From NCBI GenBank assembly GCA_003864495.1, contig ML133389.1, forward strand, positions 1,721,560-1,785,559: a DNA stretch of 64,000 bases. Direction: 5' to 3'. Each line of letters begins with the position of its first letter. Position 1 is the first letter of the stretch. Below the pieces are notes generated by a model. The model worked only from the letters and a program-made list of their open reading frames with translations, had not been told where the DNA came from and searched no databases. The stretch is from Nemopilema nomurai (Eukaryota; Cnidaria; Scyphozoa; Rhizostomeae; Rhizostomatidae). Both the position numbers and the translations under genes were made by a program. Shown in pieces: positions 34,321 through 47,300 of this stretch.

Positions 34321-35286
34321 CAGCCTTTCCAGCTGTTGTTCTCAATCCTGTGTACAGAAAATTCTGCATATAGAACACGTTGAATACTATATATTGACAT
34401 AGGTAACTAAAGCTACGAATGACACTACTTTACAGACACCCTGAAAGGGTGGGGAAAGCTGCTCACCCTCTTTGAAATCTTCGAAAAGCCGCGAGTCAGG
34501 GACCCTCATTTTGGGGGTGGAGTCAATGGGGACAAAAAGTCCCATACTCCAAGTCTAACAAATATCTTATAGATTTATTGGACTTTTTATTTCTATTCAT
34601 ATTTTGTCAAGACTAACTTTCGAGAGTGTACTGTTAAGACCATCTGTTTAGGGGCCTGGGAACAAGTACAGTAGCAGCCAATCAGGTTCGCAAGTATAGA
34701 CTGAGGAAGCATCTAAAAAGAGGCCGAACCGAAAAAGAGGCACATGTCTCCCCCATTTTTTATCTAAAAGGGGGTTCTCTGGGCCTTACAGGTCTTTTGC
34801 ATGGTCTGCCTAAAAGCGTGGGAGGGGCTTTGACCTCTGTTCCTACGTCACTATTCGCAAGAACAGAACTAATCCTCTTTCACTTCACATATTCTTGTGA
34901 TGAGGCTGTCTCCCTTTCCTGCAAGTAAACTGCATATTTCAAGTTTCTTTCGAAAGGAATAAAACCGAATACTAGAACATTTTATTTTACACAGTTAATG
35001 TTGTGACTGACACGAAACACTAGAAACATTTATATTTTTAAACAAATGTTTAATTATACATCGAATATGAATTTTTAATAACGTACAAGTCATGAATTAT
35101 ACATTTCTTTCGAAACAAACCAGGGTTGTTACCAGTGAGTTGTGACTAAAAAGGACGCAAAGCTTTGACCCGGGAATAATATTCTTGGGAACATGCATTT
35201 AGAATAAAAAGGAGATGACCGATTGTCTTTGCCTTCTGAAGCTATTTTGTGAACAAGTGCTTTGTGGTACAAAACTTCACAATGGC

Positions 35287-35343
35287 TAAAAGTACTTTTT
35301 CGTCCGACACTCCTAAGAGTATGCAAATGTCGGAAGATAATTT
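35287..35343 (+). repeat. Interspersed repeat family A, fragment
   Basis: Shares aaagtactttttcgtcc, actcctaagagtatgc and aaatgtcggaagataa with the copy at 1119. Confidence 0.75.
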
Positions 35344-35465
35344 GGCACGTAACATAGAGTGACAATTTTGACAATCAGCATTTCCTTATGACAGATGTTT
35401 GGTTAAGAATTGTGATGGTGAAGAAATTTCTAGTGAGAAGATATTCCCGAACGAAGCATAATAGA

Positions 35466-35610
35466 TGGAGACTAGCCCCAAAAAGCCCCACTAGGCAGGC
35501 TTTACCCTTGCTGTAGAAAGGGAATTGCTCCTTAAAACTACCCCAAAACAAATTAGGCAGATTAGCCTCGTTAAGACAAAAGCCTCGAATCGAGAGCAAA
35601 AATGACGTAA
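35466..35610 (+). repeat. Interspersed repeat family B, copy 2
   Basis: Matches 2492-2636 over tagccccaaaa, ggctttacccttg, aaaacaaattaggca, and aaaatgacgtaatg-like termini, with internal indels. Confidence 0.6.
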
Positions 35611-36275
35611 TGCACAGCCACGCACCGCACATAACATGCCAAAAGTCCTTGGAATACTTCAGTATTTTTTTGTTTTTGCATTTTTCATTTCTTTCATACG
35701 CCACTACTAGTTAATCCCCCTCCTCCGCCCTAAAACAATGTTGGTAACAAAGTATAGTAGCCAGATAATGTTAGGGAAAAGTTTAGTGCAAAATATTTGT
35801 GTTCGCGAAGTCAAAGAACGCGAGTCAAAGAACATTTGTGTTCCGAGCATAGACTTGCCTCCATCGTTAGTGGTGTGATTTTAGAGAGTATGTCCCCCCG
35901 AATAGGGACGTGAATTGAGATATGGGGACATCAAAATTGTTTCATGGTAATGGTTATACTGTATAACCACAATATATAGTAATGGGTGGGAAAACTGACT
36001 TGGCCACCCCAGTGAAAACATAGCTACCCATATCATTGTCGGTAATTGCTTAACGTCATTCACTTAAACCCCAACTATGTATGACTATGTATTTTGGATC
36101 AATATGTTTTCCATTAATATGTTTTCCATTAAACAGCACCCTACGTGTTTTGTATTTAAAGGCTGCACATTCGAAAATAGGTGTTTATGGATTGGATTTG
36201 ACTAAATTAGTTCTGAATAGACATTGTTTTGCTTATTTTTTCGCTGAAAAATATTCGAAACGGGGAAAATCCACG

Positions 36276-36391
36276 CAGGACCGCATTTACGGGCCCTAGG
36301 CCAAAAGTTAACGGGGGCCCCCAAAATATGTCAAAGTAGTTCGTACCATCTGGGACCGGGCCCAATGGGCTCATGGGTAAATGCGTCACTG
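36276..36391. mobile_element. 116 bp hAT-like MITE with 8 bp target duplication
   Basis: Termini caggaccgcatttac and, reverse-complemented, cagtgacgcatttac are inverted repeats matching at 12 of 15 positions and starting CAGNG/CAGG like hAT elements. The flanks are aatccacg (36268-36275) and gatccacg (36392-36399), an 8 bp target duplication with one mismatch. The interior is GGGCCC-rich. Non-autonomous. Confidence 0.75.
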
Positions 36392-37820
36392 GATCCACGG
36401 GCCTTTCAGCCGGCTAACTGGATAGGCTCTTGGCTCTTTCATGGCTACCATAGCCATTACTTATTTGCCTCGTATTAAGTTCCTGCAATAATGAGTGCAA
36501 GGCTGTTGTGATTTGGCCACATATCTTCTGAAATCTTTAGGACAGGCAAATCAGGAGGAAACATACGAATCACTGCGAGTCAATAAGCATAAACCAAAAT
36601 TTAAATTATCAATGATACAATGTCCATGTTTCTATCCAGAAACGCCTTACTAAATTGCGCAATTTATCTACGAGAAGTTACATAAATAAGGGTGAAATTA
36701 CACACAAATTAGAAAATATCAACTTATTAACACTATACAAAATTGATACGCCAACACTGAAGAGACGAGTGAGGCCTATTGGATACAGTCGTTGCGATAG
36801 CAAATGGAGAAGCAGGGGGCTAGGGACAAGTTAGGGAGGGGTTGGGGTAAGTTGGAGAACAAAGCATAAAAATGCTTCACTTTTTAGGGGTAATGTTGAT
36901 TGCGGCTTCGTATGCAATGGAGCCTCGCCGAAGGAGCAAGTGGAATTAAAGTTATAGGATATGGCTAGATAAATGAAATCGAGTTTGGCCAATTGCCCTA
37001 TTTGGAAGTTATGGCAAGAAAGGGGTGTGCGGTGGAGGGGGCAATTTCTACCGAGGTTTTTCACTACCCTAAACAATAATTCATCATTCTTTGTTCATAA
37101 AAACACTCGGATGGTGACCTATTAAAAGCCAATTATTAGAGTCTATAACCGTCTGTTGATAGAATTGAATACTTTGTCACTTCAAGAAGACCTTCGATTA
37201 TAAAAAAGTAGTCTATTATACCGCCAATAGAATCAATTGGGGCAAATGTTTTTCAAAACCATATTTACTATGCATCGTTTCCGAAAGACTTGCTTTGCAT
37301 TCGCAACAATTTTGGCGGCAAATGTCCGAAATTTGCTGACGCCATTCTTAACAATTGTGGACACTTATTGAGCGTTGCTGAAAATCAATCCGCAAATATT
37401 ATTCTTTAGGATAGTAAAACCGCTGTTAAATTCAAAATACTATCAGAAAAAAATTCACTTATGAAACAACGACAATGTGTTCTTGCATTCTTTCACAATG
37501 TTACCGTCTTTTGAAGCTTTTAAGATCCTTTAGTTTAGGCCCAAACACAAGACCGAAGTTAAAAACTAATCCAAGCGAAGACTGGATTTAAGAGCCTCGA
37601 GGAGAATTTCAAATTATTATTGCTTGAAAAGTCCTTTAATACTGGAAGCTTAAAATGTTTGCGGAATAAGCGCTTTGGATACCGATCGAAAGGTATTTGT
37701 GATTTAGCGGATCGCTATATTATCCTTGGGAGTGGGCTAATGCTCTTAAACAGGTGTTGGTTGGTAATAAAGAAAGGACTACTAGAATTATTGTACGGGA
37801 TTTGCACGTACTCTCAAGTT

Positions 37821-38032
37821 ACTGGTTGTAGTGGGGTCTAATACGAAGGGGGGTTGACAATCTTTAAAATCCCTTAAATGAGGGGGGGGGTTATAATAGT
37901 TGGAAATGGTTAGTTTTTCCGGAATTTGTAACTAGAAAAAGAGGGATGACTTTCTGCATGAAATACATAGTTAATAAATGGGAGAAATTTCTGAAAAATT
38001 GAGTTTACTCCCCCCCCCCCTACAATTAGGAG
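37821..38032. mobile_element. Poly-G/poly-C terminal element, copy 1
   Basis: Left end ctggttgtagtgggg and reverse-complemented right end ctaattgtagggggg are similar. The interior shares gaatttgtaact and aaatttctgaaaaat with a second copy at 55044-55249 in the same orientation. Target duplication not seen. Confidence 0.6.
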
Positions 38033-40856
38033 GGTAGCTAAAATCATATAAATTTACGTTAATCTTGAGGGTTAAAAGATGAATAATAGACGGGCTTAAA
38101 GCAGGGGAGATTAATGTAGGGTTGTTGGCCGAACTCTCAAAGCAAATGCCAAACACTTCTCTAATTCATCGGCTTGCTTTCTAAGAAATTGTTTGGGGAA
38201 ACTAGATCATTTTTTTCTTATTCTAAATTTATTTTCATAGTTTTATCAGATCACAAAAACATCCACATGGGCCATACCAGCTCAGGGAATGAAAATTCTT
38301 ACTAGCAAGATACAATCCTAACCGGGGTGTGCGGCTCATGACTGCAGAACATCTTACAGCATAAATGCCATAGACCGTTAACAAAAATTACAGAACTTGT
38401 ACCCCCGTATACAGGCATACGACACATTATATCCAATGTGCTTCAGAATTTGCTCGATTATTGTCTCTAATTGGGCAACAATACTATAAACTTCATGAAA
38501 ACATACTTTACTGCTGAAATACTTAAATACAAATATATCTTAAAAGGAAAATTTACATTCCTTGGTTCTGGGGACATCGGTTATCGGGTAAAATTTCCCG
38601 AAATCCCTTAAATTTCCTTGGAAAATGTATATTTAGAAATGCAAATCCTTGACTTTTCAAAATCACGGATAAAATGATTGACATTCGCCTTCAAAGAAAA
38701 ACAGGTGACTTTGAGATAAAACTTGGTGCAAAGGAATTCCAAGTCTAAAAACGTTTTTCTGTGACCCCAACTTCAGAAACTGCAAATTTTAAAGAAATCT
38801 CAATTCCTTTAATTGTCAAGGTAAAAAAATTTGTGAATAGTTTAGACAACAAATTTCGAATTAAATTGGTATCAGAAATAGAAGCAGTTGTGGAGGGGTA
38901 GTTCCTCTGAAGAAAGAGGGAGTCTATAGCCCCCATCATAGCTATAGGAAGTGCAAACCAAAAAGCACGTCCCTTTTGATGCTTTTGTATATTCTCTTCA
39001 GAATTATTTGAGAAATTTATTTGTAACATTAATGCTTCCAAAAGGTGATTCAGATACTCAGACTTCAATTCAATTAAATGTCTACTGAGGCAAATGACTT
39101 TGGATTGAAAATCTTTCGTTCTTGTCTGACGGGCGGATTGCCTACAAACTAACAATGGAGATTACTCCCCCGGGTAACTCTTACAACTCCCCGTAAATCA
39201 CTTTACTTACTGCATCAAAATCAGGGGTCGCTTGTTCCCCACACAACAGCAAAAATTCATGTTATCTCAATTGATTATCTTGAACAATCTAGTTTTGCGA
39301 CAGTAATAATCTTGGGTAATCCTACTTTTGATTGCAGCTTGCAGTTTGTAGCTTCGTCCGATTCACAGAACGGCATCTTGGATTTTCGATATTCCTTGAG
39401 TGGATTGCCAGATTGCTTAGATCTCTGTTCACGGTACCTCATAAATCAGGTTGCAACTTGATTCAATTGAATCTAAGAAGGAAGCAAACCAAAATATAAT
39501 ACGAAAATCGAAAGTTAGTAATGAAAATGCAACTTAATCTTATTTGACATGACAAACCCGCGAGAATGCATCTTTCAGATCCAAAAATTTATCTAATTTA
39601 AACCTGATTGGATTGATAAATGCTTCTTACTAGCCAATTTCCAGGTGGCTTATCAAATTTTTATGAATATTTCCCTGACGAACCATTTTGTAAATCTTTT
39701 AACGGGTTTGTGAAGATTGAATTCAGTTCGATTTTAACATAAGGAAATCGAACAATCGAAACCAGGATTTCAAGTAAGAAATTCGATTTTTGACGAATCG
39801 ATTACATTATGGTCCAATGATTCGATTAATAATTTCATGTTTTCAATAAGATCACGAGATGAATGAAAATAATTTCCAAGTTGTTTAGGCCTAATAATGG
39901 TGTTGCGGCTTGCAGAAAATGTTTTAGGCCAATCAATACTGGAATTAAAATGAGTTTATTGAAAGCAAATGGATAAAGGACACAAAATGCCGGCAAAATG
40001 TTCTGATATGTTTAGTTTTCAATCCACCATGCCTAATCTATCATTTGCGACGATGGATTGCGAAAACCAGTTTTTAAAGAAGATTTCCGATGAACGAAAG
40101 GAGTTTTGTCTTTTTAGAATGAATGAATCGCCACGAACAAATAACCAGCCCTAAAAAACATATTGCATGTAGAGCATACAGCGAATTATTAACGTCATAA
40201 CGAACAAAATATTCAAAAACCTCGAAGAATGTGTTTCGGCACTCGTAATCCGAGACAAGAAGAGAGGGAAGTCCCACAGACGTAAATAAAGGCTCCCGCA
40301 GAGACAATGAAGGGTATAATGAAAACAGTTTGGGAGAGTTCAGACAGAAAATCCGTTTAAGGAGCTTAGGCCAGTGTGAAGCGGTGAAATATGCCGTGAC
40401 CTGCCAAAGGCCAGGGGTCCTGGCACTAGTTCAGTATCCCACAATGCGTTTTCTTAGCCCCACAGAAATGGCCTAATTTTAATCTGCTCATGTGAAGTAG
40501 ATAGCAATGTCGTGCTGATATTTGGCATGTGCTGGTATCAAAATTTCGCCCATTTCTTGCCAACTAGACAAATCTAAGTCGTGCAATACCTGGTCGCCAT
40601 CTTGTGTCGACAGACCTCCCATGGCGGTTTTAAGGGTATTAGAATGCCAAACCCTTGGGGGGGGGGGGGTTATAATCAAAATCCTGGGTCGCGTTAATGT
40701 TATAGCTAAAAAAGGATAAAAAATAATTGGCTAGAAAATGTGGACTGGATAATGCTAAGAAAGGATTTTCCGGAAACGAAACCTGGCATTAATTTAACAA
40801 AAAGGATAAATGGGATGCTTGATTTTGACAAAATAAACAAAAATAAAAAGAGCATT

Positions 40857-41003
40857 AAGATTTACGAAAATTCTAATGACTGAAACAATTCTCAAAATTG
40901 ATTCAAGTGAACTTACCATACAAAAGAAGAAAAGAGATTTAAGATTTACGAAAATTCTAATGATTGAAAAAATTCGCAAAATGGATTCAAGTCAACTTAC
41001 CAT
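40857..41003 (+). repeat. 84 bp tandem duplication just after a stop codon
   Basis: Two units beginning aagatttacgaaaattctaa (40857 and 40941), each ending with acttaccata, lie directly downstream (minus-sense) of the TGA of the 1506-residue protein gene. On the minus strand each unit offers a tatg/GTAAG splice-donor-like site. Confidence 0.8.
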
Positions 41004-41012
41004 ATAAATATA

Positions 41013-41383
41013 TCAAAAGTCAGTCGTCATACGACTTTCTGTGTACGAGGCTGTCTCCTCCTCATCACTATCTGAATCAGATTCCTCTGAGGATTCCCCA
41101 TCATCCAACTGTGCGTAAAAATCGTCCATTTCTTTTTTCTGTTGCTTAAAATGCTTAATTGACTTTCCCAGCGTAATCAGCTGAGTAGCCAGGGTTAGGT
41201 CTTGCTCTCTAAGTTCTCTTAGATCCGTCATAACACGTGACAGCGAAGTGCTGATTCGCTTCATGGGGTCTGGGTTCGAAGCTTGTTCCTTAGCAACCGG
41301 CTCTTCGATTTGATTCTGCAATGACTCCAGTTGCTGTTGTTTTTGTTGTTCCATTGGAGCTTCGAAATTCGAATCTGGTTCTA
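41013..41383 (-). CDS. Exon 3 of the 1506-residue protein (LURAP/FAM89-like motif)
   Basis: Acceptor ttttgcag. Begins (V)EPDSNFEAPMEQQKQQQ; the helix LSRVMTDLRELREQDLTLAT continues QLITLGKSIKHFKQQ. A Ser/Glu/Asp-rich stretch follows (ESSEESDSDSDEEE), then SRMTTDF and TGA at 41013-41015. The -T-D-F end fits the class I PDZ-ligand pattern S/T-x-hydrophobic. Confidence 0.87.
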
Positions 41384-44300
41384 CTGCAAAACAATGTTGA
41401 TAGAGAGGCACTGAGTTTCGTGTCTAAACCATTGAATAAACATAGATGTTCATAGATGAAAATAATAGCGTTCATTTGTCAAAATTTATGAATAGGCCAG
41501 TTAAAATGATCAAAAGCCTTTTAGGCCATCCTGTTCTTAGGAGGTTATGTGTGCAGAAAGATTTATATTCTTAGCAAAATTGTTCTGAAGTAAAAGATGA
41601 TCCTGCATTATTTTTCTTTTTTAAAACAATATCACCTCGTCAACAAGATTTATATTCTTAGCAAAATTGTTCTGAAGTAAAAGATGATCCTGCATTATTT
41701 TTCTTTTTTAAAACAATATCACCTCGTCAACAAGAGCTTAGCAGAAAACTTAAACAATATAGTCTGTAAGAATCTTGATTGATTGAACCGTGGTAGATTT
41801 TCCTCCTTAAAAAATTCGCCGTATTCGAACATACCTCTTTTATTTTCATCCGCCAGATTCCTTTCTTCTTCCTTTTGGGGAGGGATAAGTCTACTGGAAA
41901 CTCCCTCGTCACTTCGTCTTTTCGGTATATTTTCAGACGATTCTATATCTCGGGACGAATTGGCGATTGGCGCTTTTGAATGTGTGTCTTTCTTTATTTT
42001 AACTTGGCTCGATCTTAGGCCAGAAATCTTTCGAACAATTTGAACCATTTCCTTTTCTTCCTCTTCGTCATCAATAAATCCTGAGTTAACGTCATTCAAA
42101 TCCCGCTCTTGATGGTCGAAGTACTCACTTTTGGGCCTAGAAAAATTCGCCTTTGGTTCTTCGAAATTTCCGAAATATTCTGATTTGACCTCTCGCCTCC
42201 TAATCGAATCTCTAACACCAAACTCTGTCTCAACACGTCCACCTCTCATAAACGGTTGGCTTACGTGTCCGGGTCTTCCAATGACGTCACTTTCGTTTCC
42301 ATTCCCCTTGCGTTCAGGCATTCGCCTTCTATTTGAGGCATTAGCTTCTTCATTCAATGAAGAATTATTCGAGCTGTTCAAACTTCTATTTAGGCTAGAA
42401 CTGGACACTTTCGTCGACAGGGTTGTCTTCGACTGAGAAAAATCAAAAGAATGATTGACACTTTCCTGCCTCGTATTGGTTTCAGCCTCGGACATGTCAA
42501 GAGATGCTCTGCTTCGTTTCTCCATCTTCATTGCGAATTCATCATTCAACTGGACATCTCCCAACACAACAGACTTCCTATGTTCCTTCTTCTTCGCGGA
42601 CTTTTTCCCATCACCCTTCTCATCTTTGCCATCACTCGCCTTTTTCTTACTTTTGATAAAATCTTTCCCAACCTTTGACAAATTTTCCAATGATTTACTA
42701 AACGATTGGTACTTTGAGGACAGAAGCTTTGAGCCTCGTTTGAATCTTCCGAGTCGCTCGTGCGTGGAATCCCGCGTGGGATCATCTCGATCGAGGCTAC
42801 TGACCTGTGAACTTTGACCCATTGGCTTGTACCACTGGAAATCCTGTGTGATAAGGCTTGATATGCCGGGCGCATTTTCAGCATCGGACGCATCCCTTGA
42901 ATGTTCAAATTTATCGCAACCGCCAACATCCACTCCCTTTTCTCGGAACTCCAGGGAGTTATTTGAAGATGAATCCTGCGACTTCTCGCGGGTCTCTGCG
43001 TTAAGGCTGCTCTGGCTCATACGTACATTATAGCAGTTAATGGTCTGGTTTTCTATTTCGTGCCCCCCTGAATCGCCAAAAACTGCCGGGCCTAAATTTT
43101 CAGCTTGCTTTGGCAGATCCACCTTAAAACCAGACTTAAAATCACCCCCCGGTTCATTGTCATCCAAAGATCGGGACTTCTCGTGTTGCAGCGGTTTTAC
43201 TACGGCCACTGGAAAGTACTTCCCCCCTTCTTGGTGTCCGCGGCCATTTGTGAACGGGGGTGATGATCCACTTGCATTTGGCCATGACAGATTATGCTCA
43301 CTTTCCGCCGGAGGGAAACTATCAAGATCTGGCGGTGCTGGCCAATCAAATTTATCGTCGTTGGCAGATCTAAATGACGTATCAGGATCTGCTTCAGTTT
43401 CTTGTGGGAGCGGCTGCGAAGGAGCTCCTTGCTTAGCAACGTGTTCGCCATATAGTTCTTTTCTTCTAGACAAGCTGTTGGTAGGCGAAAATTGACTCTG
43501 CGTTGGAGAGGCTGGCGTAGGCGAGAACTGGTTTGAACTCTTACGAGGTAAACTGTTGAAACGGATGTCCCCCTGCTCGTATGAAGATGAAACTGTAGTG
43601 CCGGGGGGACTCCGCGGAAGGCTACCGAACCGGTTGTTTTCCTGTTCCCCAAAGAAATGGTTTCCTGGACTGCTCACTTTCCTTGGGGACCCACTTCTTG
43701 GCAAACTGCCAAACTTTGAAAAATATTCGCTCCCGGAAGAACTACGCCGAGAAACAACAGGCCTTGGTGACGTCAGAGCGGGCTCTGCTTCTGTCACAAC
43801 CTGAGTGACTATATCCGAATCAAAAGTTGTCTCCTTTCGAAGCCGAGGGCTGTTTCCAAGCGAGACTGATTTGGACGAGTCAAATGAATGCTGTAGCCGA
43901 GGACTGGCAGTCTCGCTTTGGCTTCTGGGACTAGAGACGCTTATTGGTCTGAAACCGCCATTTCCCGCGCTATGTCCCGCGCTATGTCCCGCGCTATGTC
44001 CCGCGATATGTCCCGTCGGAGACGTATTGGAACTGCTGCGAGCGCTTGTTTTACCAACACTACCAGCCCGCGAAAGTCGCGAATAACTTTCTCTTTGTAT
44101 ACTCCAACTCCTCTGGCGCAAATCATCCGGGCTATATCCATCGTTCTGTTTAGGGGACTCGGCACGACTGCGGTTTCTCGGACTTTCACGCGGAGTTTGT
44201 CTGCTACTCTCAGAATACCGCGGGATATTCGCGTTCCGAGACACCCCTAATATATCATCACCAGACTGCGTGCGTCTGTGGACAGGTTGGATATCGGATT

Positions 44301-47300
44301 CCCGAACAAAATCGTCTACTTCTTTGGACGCAACGCCAAACGTCGTGTTCTGCGGGACAGACTTCGTTCGTTCTCGCGTATTCTCGGGAATAATCGCATT
44401 ACTATCGCTATCCTCCTCCTTTATCGCGCTCACAAGCGTACTTATCCTACTGTGCTGCGACTGTAGCCAAGAGTCCATATAACTCGTTTTTCGTTTGCCA
44501 TATTTGGGAGACTGCCTGCCGACGTCATCAAGAGAGTTGGCGACTTTCTCCAAATATGGCTTCCTTTGATTGTAGCTTCGTTCGATCTCTTCGTCACAGT
44601 TGTTTTGGGCGGTAATCGCATCTGTTCTAACATCCCTGGGCGATATCTTCTGCTCTGCTGGCTTTGACGGCGCCTCGTATCGCCGCTCGGCCATTTGCTC
44701 GCGGAGTTCCAGGCCCCTTTGTTTGTACTGCTCTAGCATCCGCCCACATTCTCTGGAGCGATTAATCAGCTCTTCCTTTGATCTGTAAACATCAAAGACA
44801 ATGTGATAATTAGGCCCATTTTTGGGGATAATGTAATAATCTGAAGGCATAGAATAATTAATAACTGCAAGGAGCGTTTATTTAGACAAGTGACTTCACT
44901 GAAGTGTTCTCAGAAGCATACGAAATAATGTTTAATCGTCACAAAAGATCAAAAGCATAGAACAGATTTGATGGATTTGGATTTTGGGAAGCGCAGCTTG
45001 TTAATGAATTTTCGTCCTCATCATCAAATTCATTAACAAGCATTAATTCATTAATAATAAATAACTTGCAAGAAGCGTTCATTGAGACAAGTAGCTTTAC
45101 TGAAGTAGTCTCAGAAGCAAATGAAATCATGTTTAATCGTCACAAAAGATCAAAATCAAATCCTTATCAAAAACCAACATGTCAAAAAAATAATAAAAAA
45201 CTGGTTACGTAACTATCTTTGTAAATAAACGGTTCATAATAGAAAACTCCCAAATTTCCAGAACATTAAAACCATAGTTTTCAGGTTTTTTCCCAACCCC
45301 CTGAGAATATTCAGTTTTCTGAAAATGACCTAAAGCTGACAAATAATACGCATTATAAATCCCATTAGCAGTTGATTCTAACCCTAATGCCACCAATTCT
45401 GCAAAATGACGTCACTACCGCGCTCGGTACCAGACTGCCATCCAGAACGCATTCAACAAACACCGAGACACGTGATACATTATAGTTCGCTTTTGTTTAA
45501 GCAAATGTATTATGCTAAAATGTTTTCTACGGTAATAAGTATATTAGGGTCGAAACAAAATGAGGATTATCTTGTCTCCGTTCTTAAGAAGGATTTCATA
45601 AGAAACTGTTACAGATGAATTTGCAGTAACATATACTGAGTCCCTGGATTTCATCAGTGTTTAGGAATTAATTAATCTGTTTTTCATTTGAATGGTTGCT
45701 GTACTCTGAAATGGAAAAAATTCCAGTGCTGGTTTCCAACTCCACTTACAGAGGAATCTCAACGAGGCGGAATACGTAATTTAAATCGATCTTAATCTTT
45801 GGCTTTGACAACAAAGTTTTTAAATTTTTCAGCAATGCTCAGTTGGTCAATACTCTCAATTCTTTCGAGATGGTATACGCACAATAAAAAAAGCATCAGC
45901 CTTTCGAGATGGTGATGAGTCATGTTCTAATTTAAAAGAACAGAATTTCTGGATTGTAGTCCAATGCACCATCAAAAATATGTTGAAAACAAAAACCGTC
46001 TTTTCAAATGTCTGGGTGCCTAGGCATGCCCAAAGACAACAAAACGATGGCCTGATACGAGAAGGGAAAATCCAGACAACCGATTAGAAGTAATTGTTTC
46101 ATGACTCAGACACTTTGAACATGACTATCATTGTAGTATTGCATCAACAGTAGGTGGAAAATTCCTGAAACATACTTCGACATTAAAGATTAAGCAATAG
46201 GGATTACGATGTAAACAAAAGAAGTCTCAGCTCGTGGGCATGGGCGTGCACATCGAGAAAATAGGCCTAAACAGAACGTCACACCGGACAAAAAATAGGT
46301 GGCAAGCAATATTTGTAAATTGTTGGGTTTGTAAAACGTTAATAACCTTCATTACCAAACCCAACAACGGAATGTGCAGTATCTGGGATATCTTCTAGCA
46401 CACCCAATTTCAACTGGCCCACTTGTCAAACTTTTTAGAACTTTCCAAATGTCAAAAGCCTTATCTAGGCTGCACACTTGTAAATGATATATACCCACTG
46501 TATATTAACTACGTGATCTACAATCTCTGCCAAAAGTAGTTGGAGCACCGTGAGATTTTTGTGATTTTGCGACTCCCGTTCTATTTCCGTCTCTCCTTGG
46601 TAGCTGCAACCCCTTGCCCCCTTATACAATGTTGCATCTTTAAGGGAAGGCCATAGGTACATGAGAATACTTCACTTTTGTTTTTAGGATTTTTCACTTT
46701 TGCGCTACAAAACATTGTTTGCAGGGCAAGGGGATTTGGCACCTTGCACGATGCGTAAATTAGAGCAAGTGTTCCTAGACTTTTGGCAGAGATTTTAGTA
46801 TAAGCTGTTGATCTGTCGTGCTCAAACAGCTATCTATTGGAGAAAGAGTCCATTGGGATTTACATTCCACAAACAAAGCACTCTTTGCTCGACCCAGCAG
46901 TAAACCTTTACAAATCTAGGCCCTTAGGAAAAAAGATTCCTTTATAGCTATTAGAAACTTCGTCGATATCCTACTGAGACCTTGATTGTCTTTTCCTTAT
47001 GAAACGAATACTGTCTATAATTAAGTTTGGTGGAAGGGAAGGGCATAAAGAAAAAGAACAGGAAATCACATATGGAAATACATTCAGTGAAGCAAATGGG
47101 ACCAGCCTTCATGGTCGAATCCTGTGACGTAAGAGGACACTGACTCGACTCAATAAGCAAAGGATATTACCCGAAGCGAATAAAAAGAATAGGAGAATTG
47201 CAAATTCACAACGAATGGCAAAATAAACTGTGTTTGGGAATTGCCAGCAGCAAGATATAATAGCAGTGTGAAAAACACACATAAATACACAGCGAATGCA

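Larger units (their letters stand above)
32946..41012. other. 8 kb repeat-rich intergenic region
   Basis: No gene is supported. The region holds the minisatellite element (33597-34320), family A and B repeats (35287-35343, 35466-35610), a hAT-like MITE (36276-36391), a poly-G/poly-C element (37821-38032), and an 84 bp tandem duplication near 40.9 kb. Frames such as the 136-codon minus frame at 38745-39155 show no family or exon structure. Confidence 0.65.

Noticed and set aside
38745..39155. 136-codon minus-strand open frame
   Set aside because: No recognisable domain, no clear splice borders and no neighbours; AT-rich chance frame is more likely, though a lineage-specific gene cannot be excluded.
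43200..43652. 150-codon frames on both strands within 42.4-44.3 kb
   Set aside because: Shadows of the long, GC-richer exon 2 of the 1506-residue protein in other frames.
44783..44850. N-terminal extension MPSDYYIIPKNGPNYH of the exon 2 frame
   Set aside because: A clear tgtttacag acceptor at 44783 matches the phase of the exon ending at 50916, so this stretch is intronic in the preferred model; a transcript starting here remains possible.
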